This document shows, one piece after another, positions 1-9,026 of a stretch of 39,974 bases of DNA (positions are counted from its first letter, which is position 1; the number at the start of each line of letters is the position of its first letter). Source of the DNA: Planctomycetota bacterium (lineage in GTDB: Bacteria > Planctomycetota > UBA8742 > UBA2392); NCBI GenBank assembly GCA_020425515.1, contig JAGQRI010000069.1, forward strand, positions 1 to 39,974. The letters are read 5' to 3'. The position numbers and the translations under genes are program-made. The notes below the pieces were generated by a model, which worked only from the letters and a program-made list of their open reading frames with translations, had not been told where the DNA came from and did not search any database.

Positions 1-66
1 ACGAATTGCGAATTGCGAATTGAGGAGGCCCCTAATTCGTAACTCGCAATTCGTAATTCGTAATTG
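1..66. repeat. AATTCG/AATTGC iteron pair in inverted orientation
   Basis: Three CGAATTG-type heptads on the left face several TAATTCG/CAATTCG heptads on the right around a short GC core (about 23-32), so the block can fold into an imperfect hairpin. It lies just beyond the stop of the minus-strand giant protein gene. It could serve as a 3' transcript structure or be a dispersed intergenic repeat. It continues past the window edge, so its full extent is unknown. Confidence 0.6.
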
Positions 67-70
67 TCGT

Positions 71-3000
71 TCAACGTTTTTCCTCATGGCGGACGACGCG
101 CGTCAACTGGTTCAGGTCCATCGACGCGCCCTGGAACTGCAGCGTCGTCTTGTAGTTCTCGTCGGCGAAGGCGCCGCGCTTGAAGTAGAAGTAGACGCGC
201 CACTCAATGCGGTCGGCTCGGATGCCGTCCGGCGAATCCGGCAGGTTCGTGAAGTCCTGGGTCTGTTCGTACAGCGTGCTGCCCAGGTCCTCGGTGTTGG
301 CGGCCCCCGGCGCGAACTCGAACGAATACAGCCCGCCGATCCGGTTGGTCGGCACGGAGCCCCAGTCGGGCATGCGCCGCCCGGGCAGCTTGAAGCGCAC
401 CACCAGCCGCGCGCCGATCGCGTTGCTGTGGCGCGACATGTCGGCCAGCGGGGCGTACTGGATGCGCCAGCGGAACTTCGAGTAGATCGAATTGCGGAAC
501 GCGGCCGAGCCCTGGAAGTACGAGATTTCCGGGCTTTCCGCGCCCGGTATCCCCTCGGCCGCGGAGTTGTGGTACGCCGACGAGGTCGTGCCGCCGCCGC
601 GCGCGTTGGTCGAGTGATAGTCCGGGAACCAGTCCGGGAAGCGGACCGGCTGGTCGAAGAACAGCGCCCGCGTGCTGTAACCCATCGCCTGCGTGCCGTA
701 GGAGCCGCGGAACAGCGCCTGCGGATCATCCGGGTTGTTGTACACGCCGCAGTTGATGTTGCCGGTACGGATGGTCGCGCCCTGGTTGGATGGGTCCGGC
801 AGCTGGACTTCCTGGTAGCGCTGGTAGCCGATGATCTCGGTCTGGCCTGACTCCTCCTCGATGCGGATGAAGCCGTACGGGCGGAAGGTCTCCTCGCCGA
901 GCGTCGTCGCGATGAAGCTGGTGCGCGGCGTGCCGGAGGCGTTGGGGCGCCCGACGCGCAGGCTGGCCATGTTCATGATCGGCGTGCCGCCGGCGTGCGC
1001 CTCAACGGGCGAGCCGAGAATCCCGCGGCTGATGTCCACCAGCCAGTAGGTGTCGATGGTGCTGGTCTGGCCCGTGACCGGGTTGGTGACCAGGATCTGC
1101 CGGACCTCGGTGCCGCGGTAGGCAATCAATTCGTTGTCCACGTGCACGACGCCCATGTTCGGCGGCAGCGGCGTGTTCACCTGCACGTCCTGCGCGTTGC
1201 CGGGGATGGCGTCCGTCATGTCGCTGACGAGGCGGAAGTTGCCCTTGGTGTACTTGCGGAATTCAAAGGCGTCGAAGTCGCCGGTGTTCACCAGCGCCGC
1301 GCCCGACGAGCCGCCGTCCTGCGTGCGCGGGTCGGGCGCCGCGAACGACCACTGCGTGGGCATCTGCACCGGCAGCTCCCCCGTGGGGAACTTGCACAGG
1401 TTGGTGTTGCGGTTCCACTGGTTGGCATTGTTGGGCGGGAAGGTCAGCCTGGTGTGGTCGTCGAGCCCGCAGATGAACTGGTTCTGGTTGCCCGCGGACG
1501 GCGAAGGCAGCACCCCGCCCGTGCTGAAGGTGGCGTTGAACGTCACCCAGTCAACCTGCATGTCGGTCAGCGGTTTGTGCCGCCTGATCTGGTGCTGTTC
1601 CTTGTTCGAGTTCTCGTCCTGCACCAGCGTGATGATGTCGGTTTCGCCGGTCTTGACAGTCGTCCCGAAGGTCGGCAGGACGCGCGCCGCGGCGATATGC
1701 CCGGCCACACCGGTGCCCATCGCGCCGCGCCACGGGCTGAACGGCACGGCGTTCTTGTTGTCGTTCAGAATGCAGTGGCGGGCAAAGATCGTGAGCCGCG
1801 AGAAGTCCAGGTAGAACAGCCCGGGGAACAGGTTGTCATCGTTGCCGGTGGCGGTGGCGCCCGGGACGCTGATGCCGTTGTCCGGGTTCCAGACGCGGTT
1901 GTAGAAGAACCACTCGTCGTCCACCTGCACGATCGAGCGGTCGTGGTAGCCGAGCACCGAATCGACGTCGATACTCAGCGGCATCACCACGCTGCCCAGC
2001 GCCAGGAAGTTGATGATGTTCGCGTCAACCTGGTTGCCCGCGGCCGGGACCATCAGGTCGGTGTAGGTGCCCAGGAAGTGCCACCAGGTGTTCGCCGGCT
2101 TGTAGTTGAAGTTCTGGTCGTAGCGCGCGATGACGTTCAGCCCGCTTGCGCTGACGCCGTCGTAGGCGACGTATTCCATCTTCAGGTTGGCCAGGCGCAG
2201 TTGCTGCGGGTTGGCGTTCAGGTTGGGCGGCTGGACGACCATCGGGTCGCGCACGTTGTGCGGCACGGGGTAGACGCCGGTCCCGGTCGGAGGCGTGTTG
2301 GAGTTCCCGTCGTCGTTCCAGTTCGGGTACTCGAAGGTGAGCGGAATACCGGGCGTCGAGCCCTTGGGCATGTAGTCGTTCCACGCCAGGCCGATGACCG
2401 CGACGATGCCGCGCTCGGGGATGCCGGTGTAGTCGTCCAGCGGCAGGTGGTTGGGGTCGCCGCCGCGGGTGTCGTCGCCGGCGCCCGCGAAGCCGGCATC
2501 CGGGCCGAGCTCGGTCGAGCGGAAGTACTTCGAGTCGTTGCTGCCCGCCTTGGAGACGCGATAGAACGAGCGCGCGCCCAGGTTGCTGTTCAGCAGCCCC
2601 TGCGTCTGCGGCAGATCGGGGAACTGCGGCACGTCCACGTTGTTGCTGTTGCTGTTGTAGGCGCGCAGACCGTCGGTGTAGCCGAACACGGTCACCTGGC
2701 TGCCCTGCGGATGGAAGGCCGGCGCCGTGCCGCGCGCGCCGCGCCGGATGTTCAGCAGCGCGTAGCCGTTGTTGCCGTTGTACTCGATGGCCTCGCTGCC
2801 GATCACCACGACGCCGCGCGGCGGATAGCCGTCCACGTCCTGCTGGTCTACCGGCAGGTCGATCGTGACCGCGCCGCCGATGGCCGGGTTCTCGAGGTCC
2901 TGCTGTAGCGTGGTGGTCCGCGTAAGCCACGCGCCGTTGGTCTGGCGGAAGGTGTGATTGACCACGGGCTGGATGCTGGTGCCGCCGGCGGTGGAGTTCG

Positions 3001-5482
3001 CGTCGCCGTCGAGCAGCAGGCTGATGTGCGAAAGTTCGTCGCCTTTCCAGTTCAGCGCCATGTGGTACCAGTCGCCGTTGCGGAAGTGCGCCGGGTCGAG
3101 CTCGTAGCGAAGCTCGGTGTACGCCTCCTGTAGGGTGCGGTCCTTCACGCGGAACACCAGCCCGCTGTTCTTGCCCGCCAGCCTGTACGCGCCCTTGCGG
3201 TCGCCCCACCACAGCAGGCTCATGCGGTTGCTGTACTCCTGCTCGGCGACGTCGAAGATGTAGTGGTTCTGCGCATGGTCCTGCCATTGCGGGCGGTACC
3301 AGAAGCTGAACATGCCCGCTTCCACGTTGCCGGCCTCATAGCTGCTGACCGAGCCTGGCGGCGTCACCTGCTGGACGTTGCTGTAGAACTTTTCCGGGCG
3401 CACCTTGTCGTCGGCGAGGTTGTTCATGTTCTGCGGCACGCGGGTGGTCCACGGTTGCGGCGGGCCGTTGAGCGTGCTGAGCCCGCGCCAGCGGCGCACC
3501 ACGCGCTCGTCGGCAAGGTAGTGCAGATACGGCAGCTCGAGCAGCCCGACCGCCCGCTGGTTTTTGGTACCCGCGAGTTGCAGTTGCATGATGTTGCCCT
3601 GCGGCAGTTCCATCTCGCGCCTGAGCTGCTCGTAGGTGAACCAGCTGTAGGTGCGCTCGTTGTCGCTGCCGATCTGCACCCATTCGCGGAACGCATCGCG
3701 CGCCATGGCGCCGCCGGCCGGCTGGTAGCGCGTGGCGAACGCGTCGACCATATAGGTGTCGAGGCTGTCGAAGCGGAACTGCGCCGTCACCGCGCCCTGG
3801 TTGCGCGTAGCGTAGGGGTAGCGCTGCTGGTTGGCGAACAGCCCGACCTGCTGTGCGTTGATCGGCGCCGGCTGCTGCTGCGAAAGTTCGGTCAGGAACT
3901 GCAGCAGGTCGTCGAGGTCCGTGAACGGCTCGTCACCGTGCGTGCGGTCGTAGATCGCGCCGGCGATCTCATACGCCTGCGCCTTTGAGATCGGCATGTT
4001 GCCGGTGCTCTGCCCGCGCGGGCCGACGCCGTGGAAGACGGCCGCCAGCGTATCCGGGTTGGCGGTGTTGATGTTGATCGAGGCGCGCTCGGCGGTCTCG
4101 ATCACCCAGGCTTCGTTCTGGTTGATGGTGCGGTCGCCAAGGCAGGCGATGGTCAGCCCGCCGTACCGCGAAGGCTGGTTGTTGTTGCCGGGGCGCCCCG
4201 GGTAGCTGCCCAGCACCATGCCCAGGAACGACTCCTTGTTGCCATCCAGGCGGCGCAGGCGCACCAGGCAGCCGCGCCCGAGCCCGGACCAGAACGCCAC
4301 GTTGTTGGCCGGGTTGGGGCGGCGCGGGTCGAGGGGCTGGTAGTAATCCTGCTGCACGCCGATCTGGTCGTCGTACTGGATCTGCAGCGCCATCTTGCCG
4401 CTTTCGCCCATCGCCACCATGTCGCCGCTGACGACGACGTGCGGGTAGCACCAGCCGCCGTCGTAGTGCTCGGTCGGGCAGATCGTCGTCGCGTTCTCGT
4501 CGAGCCACTGGTAGGTGACCGGGTCCAGTCCCTCCGGCCAGCCGTCGAGTCGCTGCCCCATGATCACCGGCGCGACCGCGAAGTCCGGCGCGAACCAGCG
4601 GCCGGGCTCGGCAATGCGGCGCACGTCACCGACGCTGTTGAAGATACCGGGGCGGAAGCCGTCCGGGCTCTGCATCCAGCTCCAGTAGGCGATCTTGTAG
4701 GCCGTCGGCGTGGTGACGTATTCGCCGGTCTGGATTTCGCGCCCGACGCTGTTCCAGACGAACAGGGCGTTGGCGCTGTTGTAGGGCGGGTTGGGGATGC
4801 AGTTGTAGAGCACGTTGCCGCGCCGCAACTGGTACTTGAAAAGCTGGTTGTCGATCACGACGTAGCCGCCGCCGTGCTGGTCGTCGCTGCCGACGTCGTC
4901 GTAGGCGTCAAGGAAGCTGGCATCCTCCAGCACGATCTGCTCGTAAATGCCGCCGGTGGACGACGCGTTGCTGGTCACGGTGCTTGAGCCGATCATGTTG
5001 CCGACCAGCGCGACGGTGCTGAAGTTCAGGTTCACCTTGCCGGTTTCGTCCTGCACGTTCATGCCGAGCACGCGGCTGTGCGGGTCCTCAACGCGGAACT
5101 TCGGGTTGCCGTTGTCGTCCACGAGCCCGGGGAACAGCGGCGGCTGATCCTGCCAGCCCTCGAAGTCGGCCAGCAGGTCGATGACGCTTTCGTCGTAGCC
5201 GTCCACCCACGGGTTGTTGTCGTTGGTGACGTCGGACGGGATGGTCTGCTCCCAGCGCGCGAATTCGTTCAGGCGGTTGCGGGTGTTCAGGCGCGCATAG
5301 GCGTGGTCGGCGCCGGTGCGGGTGATGATGCGGGTCTGCTCGCCGCCGAGGCTGGCGACGCTGGTGCCCTGCTGCTGCGACATCAGGAAGGTGAAGCTGA
5401 CGGCCAGTACCAGCAGCAGCGCCAGGATGACCATCACCATCATCAGCGCGGCGCCCCGGCGATTGTGGTCTCGGGTGTTCAT
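71..5482 (-). CDS. Giant GspK-like minor pseudopilin with LamG-like domain
   Basis: A protein of 1803 residues. The N-terminus matches a GspK/PilX-type pseudopilin: a basic stretch ending RRG, then a hydrophobic helix (about residues 11-33) with no Glu at position 5, as is usual for GspK. A helix-hairpin-helix segment typical of GspK (ININTANPDTL, then a DLDDLLQFL element) lies at about 464-530. A LamG/concanavalin-like region follows at about 715-840 (FSFWYRP, WYHMALNW, LLLDGD). Later come at least two copies of a module of the form V-I-x-x-E-x-I-x-Y followed by RG-x-x-G and H-x-x-G, at about 890-930 and 1440-1505. The ATG at 5482 was chosen because it overlaps the upstream prepilin stop as ATGA and directly precedes the signal. 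GspK is normally about 300 residues, so this is a greatly expanded relative. It probably sits at the tip of a pseudopilus or is exported by it; the partner is unknown. Confidence 0.75.
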   Translation of the reverse strand: MNTRDHNRRGAALMMVMVILALLLVLAVSFTFLMSQQQGTSVASLGGEQTRIITRTGADHAYARLNTRNRLNEFARWEQTIPSDVTNDNNPWVDGYDESVIDLLADFEGWQDQPPLFPGLVDDNGNPKFRVEDPHSRVLGMNVQDETGKVNLNFSTVALVGNMIGSSTVTSNASSTGGIYEQIVLEDASFLDAYDDVGSDDQHGGGYVVIDNQLFKYQLRRGNVLYNCIPNPPYNSANALFVWNSVGREIQTGEYVTTPTAYKIAYWSWMQSPDGFRPGIFNSVGDVRRIAEPGRWFAPDFAVAPVIMGQRLDGWPEGLDPVTYQWLDENATTICPTEHYDGGWCYPHVVVSGDMVAMGESGKMALQIQYDDQIGVQQDYYQPLDPRRPNPANNVAFWSGLGRGCLVRLRRLDGNKESFLGMVLGSYPGRPGNNNQPSRYGGLTIACLGDRTINQNEAWVIETAERASININTANPDTLAAVFHGVGPRGQSTGNMPISKAQAYEIAGAIYDRTHGDEPFTDLDDLLQFLTELSQQQPAPINAQQVGLFANQQRYPYATRNQGAVTAQFRFDSLDTYMVDAFATRYQPAGGAMARDAFREWVQIGSDNERTYSWFTYEQLRREMELPQGNIMQLQLAGTKNQRAVGLLELPYLHYLADERVVRRWRGLSTLNGPPQPWTTRVPQNMNNLADDKVRPEKFYSNVQQVTPPGSVSSYEAGNVEAGMFSFWYRPQWQDHAQNHYIFDVAEQEYSNRMSLLWWGDRKGAYRLAGKNSGLVFRVKDRTLQEAYTELRYELDPAHFRNGDWYHMALNWKGDELSHISLLLDGDANSTAGGTSIQPVVNHTFRQTNGAWLTRTTTLQQDLENPAIGGAVTIDLPVDQQDVDGYPPRGVVVIGSEAIEYNGNNGYALLNIRRGARGTAPAFHPQGSQVTVFGYTDGLRAYNSNSNNVDVPQFPDLPQTQGLLNSNLGARSFYRVSKAGSNDSKYFRSTELGPDAGFAGAGDDTRGGDPNHLPLDDYTGIPERGIVAVIGLAWNDYMPKGSTPGIPLTFEYPNWNDDGNSNTPPTGTGVYPVPHNVRDPMVVQPPNLNANPQQLRLANLKMEYVAYDGVSASGLNVIARYDQNFNYKPANTWWHFLGTYTDLMVPAAGNQVDANIINFLALGSVVMPLSIDVDSVLGYHDRSIVQVDDEWFFYNRVWNPDNGISVPGATATGNDDNLFPGLFYLDFSRLTIFARHCILNDNKNAVPFSPWRGAMGTGVAGHIAAARVLPTFGTTVKTGETDIITLVQDENSNKEQHQIRRHKPLTDMQVDWVTFNATFSTGGVLPSPSAGNQNQFICGLDDHTRLTFPPNNANQWNRNTNLCKFPTGELPVQMPTQWSFAAPDPRTQDGGSSGAALVNTGDFDAFEFRKYTKGNFRLVSDMTDAIPGNAQDVQVNTPLPPNMGVVHVDNELIAYRGTEVRQILVTNPVTGQTSTIDTYWLVDISRGILGSPVEAHAGGTPIMNMASLRVGRPNASGTPRTSFIATTLGEETFRPYGFIRIEEESGQTEIIGYQRYQEVQLPDPSNQGATIRTGNINCGVYNNPDDPQALFRGSYGTQAMGYSTRALFFDQPVRFPDWFPDYHSTNARGGGTTSSAYHNSAAEGIPGAESPEISYFQGSAAFRNSIYSKFRWRIQYAPLADMSRHSNAIGARLVVRFKLPGRRMPDWGSVPTNRIGGLYSFEFAPGAANTEDLGSTLYEQTQDFTNLPDSPDGIRADRIEWRVYFYFKRGAFADENYKTTLQFQGASMDLNQLTRVVRHEEKR

Positions 5483-6726
5483 GGCGTGTTCCCCGGTTTG
5501 GCGGGTTGGGGTTTGTTCTCGGGCTTGGGCGGGGTTTCCCACGGGAGGATGTCGACGTAGTCCCAGGTCACGGCGCCGAGCGGGTGGAACGTCACCTGCA
5601 AACGGACGACTTCGCCGTTGTCGATCGCGGCCAGGTACACGAACATGGCGCCCGGGTGACGGGCCGGGTCGAGCTTGCCGGACGCGTCGTAGTAAATGTG
5701 CTGGATGGCCGGCACGGGCTCGGTCGGCAGCCCGGGCGGCGGGGGCTCCGGTTGCGGGCCGCTGTTGCTTTGGGTGACCGGGCCGTTGGGCTTGTTGGGC
5801 TTGTTGTAGACCCCCTCGGCCTGCCCCTCGATTTCGAGTTTGGGGTCCACGCCCGGCGGCACCAGTTGCGCGCCGTCGAGAGTGAGCGTCTGGCTGCTGA
5901 TCAGGCTGTTCAGCTCGAAGTTGTCGATGCGGCAGATCACGCCGCCGATCTGCACGTCCACGCCCATCGCCGACGGCACGCTGAAGCCGTTGTCGGGGAT
6001 CACGCCCTCGGTGACGCGCCCGTCAACGTACAGGCTGACGCCGTACTGGCTGACGGCAATCTCGACCGTGCACCAGCGGTACAGCGCGATCCAGGTTTCC
6101 GAAACCGCGGACACGCCGCCGCTGTTGAGTTCCAGCTTGACGGCATTTTCGCGGCGGTCCGCCACGCTGATCGTGAACACGCTGCCCATCGTCACGATGG
6201 TCGAGCCGCCGCCGCCGAGCGGGAAATAATCGAACGAAACCGCGATGCCCTCGTAGTCGCCTTTGACGTCGTACTGCTCGGCCCACGGGATGGTGAATCT
6301 CGACTGCGTCTCCGGCAGCTCCAGCGCGCCGCCGTCGCGCAGCATGAACTCGCGCCCGACCCGGTTGGTCGCGCCGCCCGAGGCCGTGGCGACGACGTTG
6401 CCGCTGCCCAGCGACCACTGCGAGCCCTCGAAGGCGAAGGTGGCCAGACGGCGGCGGGCAAGCGCGACGACCTGGTCGTGCTTGTAGTCGATCACCAGCT
6501 CGGAGTGCACTTTGCGCACGCTGCTGTTCTGGCGGATGTTGCCCACCATGGCGCGGATGCCGCGAGCATTGCGCTCGAGTGCGGGGCCGGTGGCGCCGGG
6601 GCCGAGGAACGTCGCGAACACCAGGAAGGCGACGATCAGGATGGCGATCACCACCAGCAGCTCAAGCATGGTGAAACCACGCCTGCGGGCGCTGTGCAGA
6701 TTTGAAGTCAATGCCGGCATAGCCAT
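5479..6726 (-). CDS. Type IV prepilin-like protein with lectin-like domain
   Basis: A protein of 415 residues with a class III (type IV) prepilin signal: a basic leader, RRRG, then FTMLELLVVIAILIV. The prepilin peptidase site is predicted after Gly17, leaving Phe1 and the conserved Glu5. The rest is far longer than a pseudopilin and looks like a concanavalin/LamG-type beta-sandwich (YRWCTVEIAV, VSLYVDGRV at about 235-260), with a Pro-rich tail. It overlaps the downstream GspK-like gene by four bases (ATGA), so the two are probably translated together and act in one pseudopilus. No clear ribosome site precedes either candidate start (ATG 6726 or 6720). The mature part after the signal is not in doubt. 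A longer upstream reading frame exists but lacks signal-peptide character. Confidence 0.75.
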   Translation of the reverse strand: MAMPALTSNLHSARRRGFTMLELLVVIAILIVAFLVFATFLGPGATGPALERNARGIRAMVGNIRQNSSVRKVHSELVIDYKHDQVVALARRRLATFAFEGSQWSLGSGNVVATASGGATNRVGREFMLRDGGALELPETQSRFTIPWAEQYDVKGDYEGIAVSFDYFPLGGGGSTIVTMGSVFTISVADRRENAVKLELNSGGVSAVSETWIALYRWCTVEIAVSQYGVSLYVDGRVTEGVIPDNGFSVPSAMGVDVQIGGVICRIDNFELNSLISSQTLTLDGAQLVPPGVDPKLEIEGQAEGVYNKPNKPNGPVTQSNSGPQPEPPPPGLPTEPVPAIQHIYYDASGKLDPARHPGAMFVYLAAIDNGEVVRLQVTFHPLGAVTWDYVDILPWETPPKPENKPQPAKPGNTP

Positions 6727-6917
6727 ACAACACCAGCGATTGCAGGGGGTGGTGCGTATTAAGCATCCTCGCAAAACAGGGTGCCGATGCAAGCCGGGTG
6801 GGCCAGCGGGGTATGCCCATACGCAGTTGCGGATAAGGCTTGCGCGAGAAGGCAAACACCAAATCGGATTCCTGAACCACCACGATCCGATGTCGCATTC
6901 AAATCGCGCGGCATGCC

Positions 6918-6945
6918 TTGCCGGGACACGCGCGGCAAATAGAAT
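6918..6945 (+). promoter_or_regulatory. Sigma70-type promoter of the 6S-like RNA candidate
   Basis: TTGCCG (6918-6923), a 16-base spacer and TAGAAT (6940-6945) make a good -35/-10 pair. The predicted start at about 6952 coincides with the 5' end of the long rod-shaped fold that follows. No protein gene starts downstream before the terminator at 7165-7195. Confidence 0.6.
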
Positions 6946-6951
6946 GTCTCA

Positions 6952-7195
6952 CGCTTACTGCTGTGTTCGCCAGCCTGACGACATAGTTTGCGGCGCCGAT
7001 GAACGTGCCAGGGGAGGACCTTCTCGTCCTGTCAATAATTCAAGCCCTCCCACTTCGTTGAGGGACGGGTTGGACAGGCCGGAAACCACCCACCTTGCTT
7101 ATCAAGGGTGCACAAACTGTTCAGCGCAGCGACACGAGTGGTTTGCTGAAAAGGAAACGAGGCCGGGCCGAGAGCACGGCCCGTTTTCGTTTTTC
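6952..7195 (+). ncRNA. Rod-shaped structured RNA candidate, 6S-like
   Basis: There is no convincing reading frame. The 5' segment (about 6956-6995) is complementary, with small bulges, to about 7110-7143: GTGT/ACAC, CGC/GCG and AGTTTG/CAAACT blocks pair in order. The middle forms an apical stem in which CCTGTC (7029-7034) pairs with GACAGG (7073-7078), enclosing CCCTC/GAGGG. A small hairpin (CACCTTG...CAAGGGTG, 7091-7110) lies in the 3' side of the internal bubble. A closing stem containing TGTTCGC, an open central bubble, a 3'-bubble hairpin and an apical stem are the architecture of 6S RNA, the RNA polymerase-binding regulator. It has its own promoter and ends in an intrinsic terminator. 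The identity is inferred from shape and short motifs only; another structured RNA remains possible. Confidence 0.45.
7165..7195 (+). terminator. Intrinsic terminator after the structured RNA
   Basis: GGGCCG (7165-7170) and CGGCCC (7177-7182) form a stem with a six-base loop. It is followed by GTTTTCGTTTTT. Confidence 0.75.
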
Positions 7196-7208
7196 ACAGA
7201 GCTTCGGC

Positions 7209-7360
7209 CTCACGCCAAGGCGCAAAGACGCCAGGAACGATAGCTACAGACCTCGCGCAGAGACCGCAGAGTACGCGGAGTTGTCTTTCTCTGTGGCCTC
7301 CGCGCTCTCTGCGCGAGACCGCTTTTTGCAGTTCTTGGCGTCTCTGCGCCTTGGCGTGAG
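7209..7360. repeat. 150-bp nested palindromic repeat
   Basis: The outer arms are the CACGCCAAGGCG block at 7210-7233 and its near-exact inverse at 7336-7359. The inner arms CTCGCGCAGAGA (7252-7263) and TCTCTGCGCGAG (7306-7317) are perfect, with GCGGA/TCCGC inside them. The unit can form one long hairpin. It sits between the structured RNA terminator and an exported-protein gene and looks like a dispersed intergenic repeat. No reading frame in it is believable. Confidence 0.8.
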
Positions 7361-7429
7361 ATCGAGTAGCCGGCTTTTGCGTTCCGGTCGGCTGTGCGCG
7401 CACGTAAAAGGCGCTGACGGAGAATCGCT

Positions 7430-8887
7430 ATGACACGCCATGTTTTGACCGCCTTGTTGCTGCTGCTCGCACTGTGCGGCGTTCGCGCGCAGGACGAGCC
7501 CAAGCCGCAGCCGGCAGACTCGGTGATTGAGGCCGACGGCAACCACGCCGTGGTCGAGCCGTTCACGCACATCGACTACAAGCCGCTGGTCGAAAGCAGC
7601 GGGCTTCAGTACTGGCAGGGCGCCTGGTGGTCGCACAACGACAGCGGCGGCGCGCCTGTGCTGTACCGCGGCGAGACGCCCGACTTCAAGGGCGCGCACC
7701 CCTACAGCGTCAAGGGCGCCAAGGCCGTGGACTGGGAGGAGATCACCGTCATCGGCGACGACCTGCTGGTCTGCGACATCGGCGACAACCACCGCCGCCG
7801 CGACGACCTGATGCTGTACCGCGTTGCCTGGAACGCCGACACCGCCGAGCTGAGCCTGAAGGCCAAGTACCCGGTCGCCTACCCCGACGGCAGCCACGAC
7901 GCCGAGGCCGTGGCCGTCGTGGGCGGCAAGCTCACCATCGTCACCAAGCACCGCGGCGAAGGCTTCACGGGCGTCTACCAGTTCAATGAGCTGAAGGAAG
8001 GCGAAACCAACACGCCCGAGTTCGTCGGCAAGCTCGACATCGACGAGCACACCATGATCACCGCGGCCGACTACGACGCGGAACGCAAAAAGCTGGTATT
8101 GCTCAGCTACACGCGCATTTTCATTTATGGCGACAAGCTGGAGGGCAAGCCCGAGCGCAGCCTGCTGCTCTACGCGCAGCAGTGCGAATCGCTGTGCCTG
8201 CACGACGGCGCGGTCTACTACGGCAACGAACAGGGCGAGATCTTCAAGGTCGACAACTTCCTGGGCGGCAAATACGAAAGCCTGCTGCCGCCGCGGGTGA
8301 AGGCCGAGCTGCCGGTCGCGGCCGGGGACATTGAGCCTGACGGCAGCGGCGAAAGCTGGAAGGAGGGGGCGTTCACGCTTCCGCTGGCAAGCCTGAACGC
8401 GAAGGAATACCTGCGCTGGAAGGTGTGCGGCGCCTACCTGATGCTGGCCGGGCGCTTCGACTACGACAGCTTCAACAGCAGCAGCGAAACCGGCGACCGG
8501 CTGGGCTCGGCGCTGATGGTAATGATCGGGCGCGAGGAAACCGAGTTCCTCAAGGGCGACGAGTTGCACCTGTGGCTGGGCGACAACGGCGTGACCGGCG
8601 TCGACGCCTGGAAGCTCGACCCGGAAAAGTTCACGCTGTCCGTGCTGCCGGGCGCCAAGTGCAGCGGTGAGGTGAAGGCCAAGGTCTGGACGTTCGAGTA
8701 CGCGATCCCGCTGACGCAGGTGTTCGGAGAAGGCGAATTGCCGGCCAGGTGCGTCGCCAACGTATGGGCCTACAACGTACACGGGCGCGGCGAGCCCCAC
8801 CTCGCGGGCGACACGCTGTTCTGCTTCGGCAACCCCTACGTCTGGGCCGACGTCGGGATCAAGCAACCGGCGAAGAAGGACGACTGA
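7430..8887 (+). CDS. Exported protein of unknown function, possible beta-propeller
   Basis: A protein of 485 residues. It starts with a Sec signal peptide (MTRHVLTALLLLLALCGVRAQ, cleavage after about residue 20). The first 290 residues have repeated beta-rich segments with Asp/Gly turns (WWSHNDSGG, LLVCDIGDNHRRRDDL, DAEAVAV, ESLCLHDGAVYYGNEQGEIFKV), which suggests a propeller-like extracytoplasmic domain. The last 170 residues (LRWKVCGAYLMLAGRFDYD to the end) resemble the carbohydrate-binding CBM9/DOMON-type sandwiches often placed at the C-terminus of secreted enzymes. The start is supported by GGAG seven bases upstream of ATG. It is transcribed alone and ends before a bidirectional terminator. 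No catalytic motif could be assigned; the domain readings are tentative. Confidence 0.75.
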   Translation: MTRHVLTALLLLLALCGVRAQDEPKPQPADSVIEADGNHAVVEPFTHIDYKPLVESSGLQYWQGAWWSHNDSGGAPVLYRGETPDFKGAHPYSVKGAKAVDWEEITVIGDDLLVCDIGDNHRRRDDLMLYRVAWNADTAELSLKAKYPVAYPDGSHDAEAVAVVGGKLTIVTKHRGEGFTGVYQFNELKEGETNTPEFVGKLDIDEHTMITAADYDAERKKLVLLSYTRIFIYGDKLEGKPERSLLLYAQQCESLCLHDGAVYYGNEQGEIFKVDNFLGGKYESLLPPRVKAELPVAAGDIEPDGSGESWKEGAFTLPLASLNAKEYLRWKVCGAYLMLAGRFDYDSFNSSSETGDRLGSALMVMIGREETEFLKGDELHLWLGDNGVTGVDAWKLDPEKFTLSVLPGAKCSGEVKAKVWTFEYAIPLTQVFGEGELPARCVANVWAYNVHGRGEPHLAGDTLFCFGNPYVWADVGIKQPAKKDD

Positions 8888-8940
8888 TCCAAGCCCCGCC
8901 TGCCAGGGCTGGGGGCGAGTCCGCGAACAAAGAGCAAAGC

Positions 8941-8968
8941 AAAACCCCGGCCGCCATGACCGGGGTTT
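8941..8968. terminator. Bidirectional intrinsic terminator
   Basis: AAAACCCCGG and CCGGGGTTT surround a nine-base loop (stem arms 8945-8950 and 8960-8965). The A-run and T-run on the two sides suit both the plus-strand gene ending at 8887 and the minus-strand gene ending at 9027. Confidence 0.8.
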
Positions 8969-9026
8969 GTGTTTCGCTCGACATCCGTCGATTTGCCCCC
9001 GGCCCTTGCGGGCCGGGCTTTGATAC

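Noticed and set aside
995-2908. Long plus-strand open frame (637 codons)
   Set aside because: It is antisense to the giant GspK-like gene. Its residues are dominated by V, R, A and H, as expected for an opposite-strand frame in high-GC DNA, and no motif or ribosome site is present.
6662-7430. Short protein frames in the gap upstream of the exported protein
   Set aside because: They cross the structured RNA and palindrome, have no ribosome site and lack plausible composition.
7244-8866. Long minus-strand open frame (540 codons)
   Set aside because: It is antisense to the exported protein at 7430 and has the same V/A/R-rich composition with no signal peptide or motif.
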